From the NCBI RefSeq assembly GCF_013170805.1, contig NZ_CP051293.1:7012001-7076000 (forward strand): DNA of 64,000 bases, read 5' to 3'. Positions 27,933 through 36,567 of the stretch are shown here, one piece after another (the stretch's first letter is position 1; each line of letters opens with the position of its first letter). The stretch is from Mesorhizobium sp. NZP2077. GTDB lineage: Bacteria; Pseudomonadota; Alphaproteobacteria; Rhizobiales; Rhizobiaceae. Under the pieces are notes generated by a model. That model was given only the letters and a program-made list of their open reading frames with translations. It ran no database searches and was not told the origin of the DNA. The position numbers and the translations under genes are program-made.

Positions 27933-28670
27933 ATGCAACGAGATCCGGGAACCGCACTCGTCCTTTTCTCCGGCGGCCAGGATTCGACAACCTGCCTGGC
28001 CTGGGCGCTGGAGAACTTCGAGCGCGTCGAGACAATCGGCTTCGACTATGGGCAGCGGCATCGGATCGAGCTCGATGTGCGGCCCTACCTGCTCGGGCGC
28101 ATTCGAACAGACTTTCCGGCCTGGCGTGGGCGACTAGGCGAGGACCACATGATTGACATGGCCGTGCTCGGCCAAATCAGCGATACCGCGCTCACGCGTG
28201 ACGTCGAGGTCGCACTGAACGCGAACGGTCTAACAAATACCTTCGTGCCTGGCCGCAACCTTCTGTTCCTCGGCTTTGCGGCCGCGACAGCTTACCGGAT
28301 GGGCGCGAAACACCTCGTGATCGGCGTGTCCGAGACGGATCGTTTCAGCTACCCGGATTGTCGAGATGACGCAGTTAAAGCGATGCAACTTGCCCTGAAC
28401 CTTGGAATGGAGACGCGTTTCGTCATTCACACACCTCTCATGCGGCGCGACAAGGCGCAGACCTGGGCGCTGGCGGATTGGCTGGGCGGCGAGGCGCTGG
28501 TGAAGCTCATCTGCGAGGGAAGCCACACTTGCTATAGCGGAGACCGAGAGCATAGACATAGCTGGGGTTTCGGTTGCGGGACCTGCGTCGAGTGCAATCT
28601 TCGCGCAGTAGGATGGGAGCAATTCCGATCCCGCAAAGAGGCACCGGTGGCCGCTCATGAAATGACGTGA
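27933..28670 (+). CDS. queC: 7-cyano-7-deazaguanine synthase QueC
   Basis: 245-residue ATP-dependent enzyme that converts 7-carboxy-7-deazaguanine to preQ0. The start at 27933 ([20 protein letters not shown]) is the usual N-terminus. [10 protein letters not shown] is the ATP pyrophosphatase loop. The zinc site is visible near the C-terminus as [20 protein letters not shown] and TCVECN. With queE and queD it completes preQ0 formation from the GTP cyclohydrolase product; folE is not in the window. The end of the gene abuts an IS110 fragment ([15 protein letters not shown] on the minus strand, 28664-28712). Confidence 0.93.
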   Translation: MQRDPGTALVLFSGGQDSTTCLAWALENFERVETIGFDYGQRHRIELDVRPYLLGRIRTDFPAWRGRLGEDHMIDMAVLGQISDTALTRDVEVALNANGLTNTFVPGRNLLFLGFAAATAYRMGAKHLVIGVSETDRFSYPDCRDDAVKAMQLALNLGMETRFVIHTPLMRRDKAQTWALADWLGGEALVKLICEGSHTCYSGDREHRHSWGFGCGTCVECNLRAVGWEQFRSRKEAPVAAHEMT

Positions 28671-29706
28671 GCGCCCAGATCCAGGCCGACGGTGGCAATC
28701 TGTTCCATAGATCGTTTCCCTCTCTTTGTGGTGTTCAGCACGACGAGGGTAGGCGCCTTCGATGCCGTTTCGAAGGGCTGTTCCATACCATCGACCTTGA
28801 TGATCTTTGCCGTTCGCGTGGTGCTGTTTGGTAGGGGAGTTCAGCACCATGGCGAGCAGGCCGCGGTTATTATCCTTAATCCCAGTCGGATCGTGGAGCG
28901 TACCGCCAAGAAAAAGGGAGGTTGTGGTTTCGACGAGAGGCGGTGATGCCCGAGCCTGCCCTTATCCTGGAGGATCGTCCATGCAGGTCCATAACCAGCA
29001 TGGACGCACCATTGGCATCATTGAGGCGACGAATGACGACCTCATCGGCAATCGATGCCGGCGCCTGCGTAAAGCCGGCACGGGCGCAGGCGCCTGCGGC
29101 GACGCGATGTTGCGGATATCCCTCCCCTGGCCTACCTCGGCCCAATCATAGGATTCCTGATAAGCGCCTTCGATCTGGCAATGCTCCTGCGTCCAGTGAA
29201 TGCGCGTGCCGTCTTGATGGCGATCGTCACAGCCTCAGTGTCGATGTTTGACGAAATGGATCCGCTCGACCGCCGGAAGGCAATCGAGCAGGTAGTTCAG
29301 CAAGGTCGATCTCATGTACCGTCGAATTGAAAAGGCCGCTGCCGTCATGAAGGATGCGCGCGACCGCATCAAGCGCCGGGGCAAGGCCATCCCTATGCAT
29401 CAGAATGGCGAAAGTGTTGTCGAGGTCCAGAAAGCACTGTCCGTTGACGTCAGCCAGATTGGCGCCTTCGCGTTGCAGCGCGCCGCGCGGCTTCGGATCG
29501 CACAGCCGTAGCGCGCGTGGTGCTATCGGGAAAAACGGACGGCCGCGGGCGAACAATCTTGCCGATTGGCGTCAGGCGGCGCGGAGATTTCTTGCAACAT
29601 GTCAGGCCTCTCCTCGAAGGATCCGGAGAGCTACGCGTCTTTCGCCGCTGACATGGCCTTTGCACTTGAACGAAGTCATTCACGAATTGCATATGAGAGG
29701 CGACTG
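28671..29706. other. Degraded region with possible oxidoreductase remnant
   Basis: No intact gene. On the minus strand about 29230-29520 the frames read DVNGQCFLDLDNTFAILMHR, HDGSGLFNSTVHEIDL and, shifted, LLNYLLDCLPAVERIHFV, which look like the middle of a Gfo/Idh/MocA-type sugar oxidoreductase. A short IS110 N-terminus lies at 28664-28712. The remainder is unassigned. Confidence 0.35.
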
Positions 29707-30742
29707 ATGAACAGGCCAACGATCGCCGATCTGGCGAAAGCCGCGGGCGTAAGTGTTTCCACGGCAATAGGCTCTTGCACGGAACTGGCACACTGCGACC
29801 GCAGACGGCCGACCTCATCTTGAGCGCAGCGCAGCAGATCGGCTTCCGCAGTTCGGGGCCACTGCACGAACGCAGGCGGGACAATCTCCCGCATCGGCAC
29901 TTGAGCTTTCTCACGCAGCGATCGCACCGGCCGCTCTGCCGGATCTGGGCCGAGGCGCTTCTCGGTGCCTGCGCGCGACGCACAGATGCGGTTATTGAGC
30001 CAGACGTGCTCTTCGAGGACGACCCTTCCCCCGAAGCGGTTGCTGCCAATCTGCTCAAGATAGGCGGAAGCACCGATGCAATCGCAGTGATCTCGGCCGA
30101 TCACCCGCTCGTCGGCCAGGCGATTGATGAGTTGCGCGTCAAGGGCGTTCCAGTGATCGCCTACGTCACTGACCTGTCCGCCGGCAGCCGGGCCGGCTTT
30201 GTGGGAACCGACAACAGGAAGGCCGGCCGCACCGCCGCATGGTTTATCAGCCAGACGTCCGGTCGGCCCGGCAAGGTCTTTCCTCTCATCGGCAGCAATC
30301 GTTATCAGTTCCAAGATATCTCGGATGCGAGCTTTCGCTCCTACATGCGCGAGCACGCGCCCGAGTTCCATGTCAGCGAAACCCTCCTGACCCATGAGAC
30401 GCCGAAGAACGCCTATGCAGTCGTTCGCAGGCTGATAGCGGAGGAGCCGGAGCTCAGGGGCATCTTCGTCAATGGCGGCGGCATTTCCGGCGTTCTCCGT
30501 GCTATGCGCGAGCTCGCTGCGGAGCAGCAGTGCAAAATCCGGGTCGTCTGCCGCGACATCGGGCCCGAGACACGCAAGGGATTGAGCGAAGGCTTGATTA
30601 CTGCTTCCTTGTGCCATCCCGTCGACAGGATGCCTGAAGAACTCATCGACGTAATGCTGCGAATGATCGAACGCACGGACACGGGTAATCGAACAGCGGA
30701 TTGTTCCGTTCGAGATTCTCACGCCAGAGAGCATTTGGACTT
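29707..30742 (+). pseudogene. LacI-family transcriptional regulator, two frameshifts
   Basis: Sugar-responsive repressor remnant. The helix-turn-helix begins at 29707 (MNRPTIADLAKAAGVSVSTA). A base change then shifts the frame, and the hinge continues as NRLLHGTGTLRPQTADLILS. The periplasmic-binding-protein-like domain is well preserved (DAIAVISADHPLVGQAIDEL, GRTAAWFISQ, FVNGGGISGVLRAM). Near 30690 a second shift occurs: the normal tail RIVPFEILTPESIWT is read in another frame to a stop at about 30742. No intact transport or catabolic genes accompany it, so it is probably a relict of a lost sugar locus. Confidence 0.8.
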
Positions 30743-30947
30743 AAGAATCGGAAGAGCCATCGTCGTCCGGATAAGGTCATCCGTGCCGCTGCGAAGCGAG
30801 CCGCTTCGTGGAGTAAAACTGGGGCGCAAAGGGCAGCTCGGCACTCATGATCCTCGTAGCAACCGAAATAGGCCAGGAGGACGAGGAGATGGAAATCCCG
30901 AGGAAGACGATCTTGTCGAGAGCTGGACCCCACGCTTGCGCCAACGA

Positions 30948-31247
30948 TTAGGCTGCTTGTGCGGCCATTCGTGCCGATTTGCGCGGCTTGTGGCGCGCCA
31001 CAACGTCCACCTTATTATCGCGTCGATCGAGGCAGCGCACCGGGCGATCTATAGAGAACTTGTCTGTTCGCCCCGTGACTATCGCAGATATGTCGAGCTG
31101 TTTCATAACAAGCAATTGAGCTGATTTCGCTTGAGTGAGGCGCCGACGCACAATGATGGCGCGGATCTCACGGGCGAGCTTGGCTTTCGGCAATTCCTCT
31201 TCGGAATTATCAAAGCCCAAATCCGCAAACACGTTGCCGCTGGTCAT
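30948..31247 (-). CDS. XRE-type antitoxin (HigA-like)
   Basis: A 99-residue helix-turn-helix protein of the antitoxin type found beside HigB/RelE-like toxins. It reads MTSGNVFADLGFDNSEEELP, then AREIRAIIVRRRLTQAKSAQ for the first helices and a divergent recognition helix (MKQLDISAIVTGRTDKFS). The usual A-x-x-L-G-V-x-Q sequence is changed to AQLLVMKQLD, so DNA binding may be impaired. Its toxin partner upstream (31310-31530) is broken. The C-terminal end is longer than usual. Confidence 0.6.
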   Translation of the reverse strand: MTSGNVFADLGFDNSEEELPKAKLAREIRAIIVRRRLTQAKSAQLLVMKQLDISAIVTGRTDKFSIDRPVRCLDRRDNKVDVVARHKPRKSARMAAQAA

Positions 31248-31309
31248 TTCGCCGGTGATTCTTCAGTCATGACTGTGTTCCTTTGCCATAGTTTTCGCGA
31301 TCGTGCGTC

Positions 31310-31530
31310 TCAGCCACCTTCAATCGCCGTAACGAGATCGACTTCGCACTTGGGCGTGTCCCTGCCTTTCTTCTGGAAGCAACGATGCAGATCACACCAG
31401 CGAAGCGACGGCCTGGACGGGCGATAAGTATCCCTGTCTAAGTCGTCGACCACCGCAAGGATTCGGCCGCCAAATCCCTTGAGGGCATTGACCGCCAGAT
31501 GCTGCTCGCCATTTTTGGGCATCGTTGATT
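31310..31530 (-). pseudogene. HigB/RelE-like toxin remnant
   Basis: The minus strand shows NALKGFGGRILAVVDDLDRD, TYR and then, in a shifted frame, CFQKKGRDTPKCEVDLV, which are the conserved middle and end of a Gp49-like (HigB) mRNA interferase. The N-terminal third is unrecognisable. It lies just upstream of the XRE antitoxin gene in the order toxin-antitoxin normal for this family. Confidence 0.6.
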
Positions 31531-31653
31531 GCAACAACCATCACGATGCAGACATCGACCAATCTGACTCCGCTCAGCCACTGAAAGAAAGATTCGGGTC
31601 AAACAGCCGTTTTCGCCAAGTGATCCTATTTTCCTAGGGTCAGGACTCATTGA

Positions 31654-32417
31654 TCAGAGCCAGAAGATGACGGTTGCAGCGACGCAGATGGCGGACATGA
31701 AAGTGTGGGCACAACGATCGTAACGGGTGTGGATGCGCCGCCAGTCTTTGAGCCTACCGAACATGTTCTCGATCTTGTGCCGCCGACGATAGAGTGTCCC
31801 GTCGTGCGGCATTTGCACCTTTCGATTGGCCTTTGAAGGAATGCAGGCGAAGATGTTGCGTTCGGCCAAGGCATTGCGAAACCAGTCGGCATCATAACCT
31901 CGGTCGGCGAGCAGGGTTTTGGCCTTGGGGAAGGCGTCGATCATGAGCGCAGCGCCTTTGTAATCACTCATCTGCCCTTCGCTTAGCAGCATGATGAGGG
32001 GCCTACCCTTGCCGTCGCAAACTGCATGGAGTTTTGAGTTCAATCCCCCTTTGGTGCGTCCGATACGTCGAGGAACATCCCCTTTTTAAGCAGACTTGCA
32101 GCCGTGCGATGTGCCTTCAGGTGGGTCGCATCGATCATCAACTGGTCGGGCTTGCCGCCGGTTGCCGCCAAGCCTGCAAAGATGCGGTTGAACACACCGA
32201 GCCGGCTCCAGCGCATGAAGCGGTTGTAGAGCGTTTTATGCGGCCCATAGACCTCAGGCGCATCGCGCCATCTCAAGCCATTGCGAATGACGTGGGTGAT
32301 TCCGCTGATTACGCGCCGATCATCGACACGCGGCCTCCCGTGAGAACGCGGCAAGTATGGTTTGATGCGCTCGAGTTGGGCTTCGGTAATCCAGTAATGA
32401 TCAGGCATGGGTGGCAC
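31654..32417 (-). mobile_element. IS5-family element, transposase in two overlapping frames
   Basis: The upstream frame (32417-32040) encodes the DDE N-terminal part: MPDHYWITEAQLERIKPYLP, GLRWRDAPEVYGPHKTLYNR, LMIDATHLKAHRTA (first Asp). It ends after KKGMFLDVSDAPKGD. The downstream frame (32043-31654) begins within GRTKGGLNSKLHAVCDGKG and carries TLLADRGYDADWF (second Asp) and RRRHKIENMFGRLKDWRRI (Glu). The AAAAAGGGG run before the switch suits a programmed -1 frameshift, as in the IS427 group, so the element may be functional. Exact ends were not resolved; the left end is probably near 31637 and the right near 32440. Confidence 0.8.
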
Positions 32418-32558
32418 CTCCTACCCCTTTGAATCATGGCTTACGCGAGTGTGAAATCCTCAAATTGATGAATGACCGGAATGGGGACTGCCGGTCATTG
32501 CAAAGAGCCGTGGCGACAGGCAGCATCGGCGCGATATCGACGAAACGGAGAAGCATAG

Positions 32559-33008
32559 ATGCCCGACATTGCGATGGGCGCCCTAGCCCAGAACGGAGCC
32601 GTGCTGCTTGCGCGACGAAGTTCGAAGCGCAAGGTGCATCCAGATCGTTGGAGCCTCCCAGGTGGCCACATTGAGGATGGCGAAGACGCTGAGACAGCGA
32701 TGCGCCGAGAACTGATGGAAGAAATAGGCGTAACGCCAGAGCATTGGCAGTTTGTCGGGAGATTCGTATCAGAAGCCCCGCCCGAGGCATCCGCCACGTT
32801 CCACGTCTATCGCGTCGATAAGTGGCGCGGCCGTCCGCGCCTTATCGATGATGAACATACCGAGCTAAGATGGTTCGCCGCTACCGCTATAGCATGCGAA
32901 GGCGAGTTGGCGCTGCCCCAGCTTGGTGAAATGCTCGGGAATCTAGACATACCCCGAGGAGCGGAGTCCGCTTATATCTCAAAGCAACCATGGCGTCCGC
33001 CGGATTAA
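32559..33008 (+). CDS. Nudix hydrolase
   Basis: 149-residue Nudix-fold pyrophosphohydrolase acting on a nucleoside diphosphate linked to another group. The start at 32559 (MPDIAMGALAQNGAVLLARR) fits the fold. The Nudix box GX5EX7REUXEEXGU is complete (GGHIEDGEDAETAMRRELME followed by EIGV) at residues ~37-60, preceded by DRWSLPG. The substrate is unknown; MutT-like sanitation or repair of the pool is possible. The gene stands alone beside an IS5 element whose right end is about 120 bases upstream. Confidence 0.88.
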   Translation: MPDIAMGALAQNGAVLLARRSSKRKVHPDRWSLPGGHIEDGEDAETAMRRELMEEIGVTPEHWQFVGRFVSEAPPEASATFHVYRVDKWRGRPRLIDDEHTELRWFAATAIACEGELALPQLGEMLGNLDIPRGAESAYISKQPWRPPD

Positions 33009-33309
33009 TGGGTCCTGAGCCTAGAACGCATTTTGGACTGCATGAACCATCCAGCTCGGCGCAAAACCCTCCCAGATACCCGTCAATCGCGCTCTGCAAA
33101 TGCACCCAGTAGAGCACTTTGGCGGTGCTACATCGATAATGGGCCCAGTTTTGCTTTTTTTTGAGAAGATGTCCCTCTTGCTTGGCCGCAGCGAATATCC
33201 CGGTAAAAATTGGCGGCAGCGCATCGCGTTTAGCGCTGGCCGGGCGGAGCTGGTCCGGGTTGCGAAGCCCGGCGAGCGCGGATCGTCTTGGGCGATGTGG
33301 TGATCAGGT

Positions 33310-33500
33310 ACGGTTCTTGGAGCGCCAGGATTCATGTCCGATTTCGATGTGATGCGTGGGAGGATCGAGCAGTGCGGTCGTTGTTCCGTCGAAGTAGCCG
33401 CGCCCGCTGTCGCGGATAAGCGCCCGGGCGATGGCAATGGCCAGATGCGACTTCCCGTTCCGGGCCACCAATCAACACGCCATTGGACAAATGCCATCAA
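33310..33500 (-). pseudogene. IS21-family IstB ATPase fragment
   Basis: Minus-strand remnants of the IstB helper ATPase: NGVLIGGP leading into the Walker A motif (GTGKSHLAIAIARALIRD) with one frameshift, then SGRGYFDGTTTALLDPPTHH and a stop after a short tail. The N-terminus and the Walker B half are absent. Confidence 0.55.
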
Positions 33501-33546
33501 GGGCATCTCACCGCCGGGCGGCGGCGAACAAGAAGGAGAGGAAGTG

Positions 33547-33870
33547 ATGGAACGCAGGCTTGATGACGTGATCGCAGCCCTCCCTGAGGAGCGTCGGGAG
33601 CGTGTCGACGCACGTTTCGAGGAGTTAAAGGACGGAGGTCGAACGGCGAGCTGCGCCGTGCCGCTGGGAAGGCCCACGCGGAGATTGCCTTGTCCCTCAA
33701 GATCAACCAGCCCTCTGTCTCGAAGATCGAGCAACAGGCCGATATGTATCTGTCGACACCTAGAGCTACCAAGAGGCGACCGGGGGACAACTCGACCTCA
33801 TCGTCGCCTCGCCTCGCGCGCGCCCCTCCGTATAGAGCGGCTCAGCTACGTCGTAGCCCCCAGCCCCTCC
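33547..33870 (+). pseudogene. XRE-family antitoxin remnant
   Basis: Begins MERRLDDVIAALPEERRERV, DARFEELKDGG, typical of small HigA-like antitoxins. The frame then shifts, and the helix-turn-helix continues at 33690 as SLKINQPSVSKIEQQADMYL. A further shift affects the tail (RIERLSYV). No toxin gene precedes it; IS21 debris is directly upstream. From 33871 to 34454 no gene is recognised. Confidence 0.55.
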
Positions 33871-34454
33871 GCACGTAGTGCTAAAAGAGCGCCAGGTGGA
33901 GGAACCCGCCCGAAGGCAACGCGCCGGCTGAACGCGCCGTTTCGGTCAAAATTGCCGAAGGGACGACAGTCTCGTCGACGCTCGCAATAGGTATGAGCAA
34001 GCCCTGGTTAAGCCGGATACCGACTGCCCGCTGTCACGTCGCGGTGGGCGCCTCTTCCCTCCCCCATGCTGGCCCAGTTCACCGCCGCGCTGGGGGTGTC
34101 CGGCTGTGCTCGCCGACGACGACCCGCTCGAGCACGATTGGTCACAGCTTCCATACCTGCTCAAGTAGATACCACGCGCCTGCGGATATCTTCGGTGGCT
34201 TACAATTTATGAAATTTACGGCGATTATCGCCGCATCGCAAAATGACAAAAAAGCCAAACGGCCATGTCTTCTCCCTTCTTATGCGGCTTCAGGTCACAT
34301 TGAGCACAGGCAAATGCTGCCAAGCATGCCAGCACCACGACCCCACGTCGTGGCGGCAGTTAACAGCTGCCCGCTGAAGTTTGCCAACGGGCCTTCGGTC
34401 AAACTTGGCGCAGCGCTGTTACGGCAGGTACAGCACGTGGAGATCTGTCGAGCA

Positions 34455-35468
34455 TCAGCCATTGCGAAAGGTGTAACCATAACCGTTGATGGCCGGCGCG
34501 CCGCCGAGATGCGCGTAAAGTATCCTCGAGCCCTCTGGAAAAAAGCCTTTTTGGACGAGGTCGATTAGCCCTTGCATCGATTTGCCCTCATAGACGGGAT
34601 CGGTAATCATACCCTCGAGCCGCGCACACAGACGGATCGCCTCCTTGGTTTCCTCGGATGGAATGCCGTAACGCGGGTACGCGTAGTCTTCGAGCAGCAC
34701 CACGTCATCCTCGACAGGGTCCGTTCCTAGCTCAACGAGGGTCGCTGTATGTCGGGCAATGCTAAGCACCTGCGCCTTGGTCTTGGCCGGGATAGCAGAG
34801 GCATCGATACCGATCACGTTGCGCTGCCGACCGTCCTTGGCGAATCCGACGAGCATGCCGGCATGCGTTGAACCGGTGACCGTGCAAACGACCATGTAGT
34901 CGAAGCGAAACCCTAGCTGTTCCTCCTGGGCGCGCACTTCCTCCGCGAACCCCACATAGCCGAGGCCTCCATTCGGATGAACCGACGCCCCGGCCGGTAT
35001 CGCGTAGGGTCTGCCGCCCCTTGCCTTGACCTCATAGAGCGCTTTTTCCCAGCTGCGGCGGATACCGATGTCAAAGCCATCGTCGACCAGACGCACCTCT
35101 GCGCCCAAGATGCGGCTCAAGAGAATGTTGCCGACCCGGTCGTAGACGACATCCTCATGTGGAACCCAGCTCTCCTGGACCAGGAGACATTTCATGCCGA
35201 TCTTGGCGGCAATGGCGGCGACCATGCGCGTGTGGTTGGACTGCACGCCGCCGACGGTGACAAGGGTATCGGCATCTGACGCGATCGCGTCGGGGATGAT
35301 GTATTCGAGCTTGCGCAGCTTGTTGCCGCCGAACGCCAGACCGGAGTTGCAGTCCTCGCGTTTGGCGTAGATTTCGACCTTGCCACCCAGATGCTTGCCG
35401 AGCCGGTCGAGCTTCTCGATGGGTGTGGGTCCAAAGGTGAGCGGGTAACGCTCGAATTTTTCCAGCAT
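34455..35468 (-). CDS. acdS: 1-aminocyclopropane-1-carboxylate deaminase
   Basis: 337-residue PLP enzyme that cleaves the plant ethylene precursor ACC to ammonia and 2-oxobutyrate, lowering ethylene and favouring nodulation. The start at 35468 ([20 protein letters not shown]) gives the normal length; the ATG at 35489 is close to the predicted transcript start. Motifs: [17 protein letters not shown] with the PLP Lys, [15 protein letters not shown], and the active-site Tyr and Glu/Leu region in YEGKSMQGL and [14 protein letters not shown] -24/-12 promoter is 38 bases upstream. In Mesorhizobium loti acdS is known to be controlled by NifA2, which fits. Intact and alone. Confidence 0.95.
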   Translation of the reverse strand: MLEKFERYPLTFGPTPIEKLDRLGKHLGGKVEIYAKREDCNSGLAFGGNKLRKLEYIIPDAIASDADTLVTVGGVQSNHTRMVAAIAAKIGMKCLLVQESWVPHEDVVYDRVGNILLSRILGAEVRLVDDGFDIGIRRSWEKALYEVKARGGRPYAIPAGASVHPNGGLGYVGFAEEVRAQEEQLGFRFDYMVVCTVTGSTHAGMLVGFAKDGRQRNVIGIDASAIPAKTKAQVLSIARHTATLVELGTDPVEDDVVLLEDYAYPRYGIPSEETKEAIRLCARLEGMITDPVYEGKSMQGLIDLVQKGFFPEGSRILYAHLGGAPAINGYGYTFRNG

Positions 35469-35505
35469 ATTCTCTCCGGCGATGATCATTCAGCTGAAAT
35501 AGCCA

Positions 35506-35521
35506 CGCAAAACTCGTTCCA
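35506..35521 (-). promoter_or_regulatory. Sigma-54 promoter of acdS
   Basis: TGGAACGAGTTTTGCG on the minus strand: GG and GC at 10-base spacing and TTGC conserved, one mismatch in the TGGCAC block. The ATG follows at 35468. No exact TGT-N10-ACA site was found within 200 bases upstream. Confidence 0.75.
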
Positions 35522-35827
35522 TAAGCGCTGCTTGGATTGGTCGGCCGCGCTCTCTGATCACCCATCAGAGCTTTGGGGATTTCCAGCGCTCTCCTTGCGA
35601 TTGAGACGAAGCGATCCACATGTCGCCATGCTGCGATGACGCGACCATCGCCTAGGAAACCTACGACGCCTCGCGGTCGGCATCTGCGTTTTTGCCAGCT
35701 TCGCAAGTGCAGCCAGACCGCCAAACCAACAGACTTCGATAAAAACGCAGTGGCACTTGTTTGCGATTGGACCGGCAGGAACTGCACGGTTGCCGAGCCG
35801 AATTCCGCGAGGCGATTTTTGTGGCGC

Positions 35828-36139
35828 TCAACGCCTCACAGAGGTTCCAGCTGCTCGATCGAAGTGCTCGTCTACCTGATCGAAACGGGGTGCCAATGCC
35901 CTCGAAAGGCTGGTCTCGCCGCGGCCGTAAGTCGTCGGATTGTAGTTGACGAGCATGTCGGTCCTAGCGGTATCCAGCAACTGATTAGTAATCTGTGTCG
36001 GTGTTGCTGACGTGAACTTGCTGCTGTTCTGAACGCGAGTCGTCTCAAAGGCATGCCCGGCAGAGACGGAGCTCCCTGCCGGGCCGGGTTCGCCTTGGGA
36101 GGTGGCGTAAGCTAGCGACTTTCGTGGCGGCGGGACCAC
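35828..36139 (-). CDS. Small hypothetical protein behind a NifA/sigma-54 promoter
   Basis: A 103-codon frame with a GTG start (MVPPPRKSLAYATSQGEPGP) about 15 bases after the predicted transcript start. The protein is hydrophilic and contains TPTQITNQLLDTARTDMLVN and ALAPRFDQVDEHFDRAAG; no family is recognised, and there is no signal peptide or membrane segment. The mRNA can form an 8-bp stem (CCCGGCAG/CTGCCGGG) early in the frame. The strong promoter context supports expression during nitrogen fixation, but a regulatory RNA rather than a protein is also possible. Confidence 0.45.
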   Translation of the reverse strand: MVPPPRKSLAYATSQGEPGPAGSSVSAGHAFETTRVQNSSKFTSATPTQITNQLLDTARTDMLVNYNPTTYGRGETSLSRALAPRFDQVDEHFDRAAGTSVRR

Positions 36140-36166
36140 TCAATCCGTGCGTTTTGCGCAATAACG

Positions 36167-36182
36167 AGCATGTACCGTGCCA
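36167..36182 (-). promoter_or_regulatory. Sigma-54 promoter of a small unknown gene
   Basis: TGGCACGGTACATGCT on the minus strand; TGGCACG block and GC correctly spaced. A perfect NifA site lies 62-77 bases upstream. No known nif gene follows. Confidence 0.8.
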
Positions 36183-36243
36183 AGCCAAAAAGCATTTAAA
36201 AAACACCCAAGAGTCAGCTTCCTCTACGTTGCATAGCCGACAT

Positions 36244-36259
36244 TGTCGGTTATCGGACA
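36244..36259 (-). promoter_or_regulatory. NifA upstream activator site
   Basis: TGTCGGTTATCGGACA matches TGT-N10-ACA exactly and is itself partly palindromic. It pairs with the -24/-12 element at 36167-36182. Confidence 0.8.
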
Positions 36260-36567
36260 ATGCCGAACGTGCCTCTCGGCATCGACCTACGCCTGAACCT
36301 GAGCGCCCCCGCAAGGTCGTTCGCTCCATTTCGACCTGGCGAACTGGTGGTGACCGGGTTTTAGCTCCGACTGTTCTCCGGCTGACGGACAGGGCGGATG
36401 TCGCTTTTAAAAGAGGAAACTGTCTGTACCTTCAATTCAAGAGGGCGCGGCCACGAGAGACGGCGCGGCGAATGCGGTCGCGCAGATGATCGCGAGGATC
36501 AACACATCTGGCAGACGGGCAAAACCGCAGCCTGATCAGTGTCCACCCCTAGGGCGCTCTCCAACCG

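Noticed and set aside
35748..35763. TGGCACTTGTTTGCG as a sigma-54 promoter on the plus strand
   Set aside because: Spacing between GG and GC is 9, not 10, and no gene follows on that strand.
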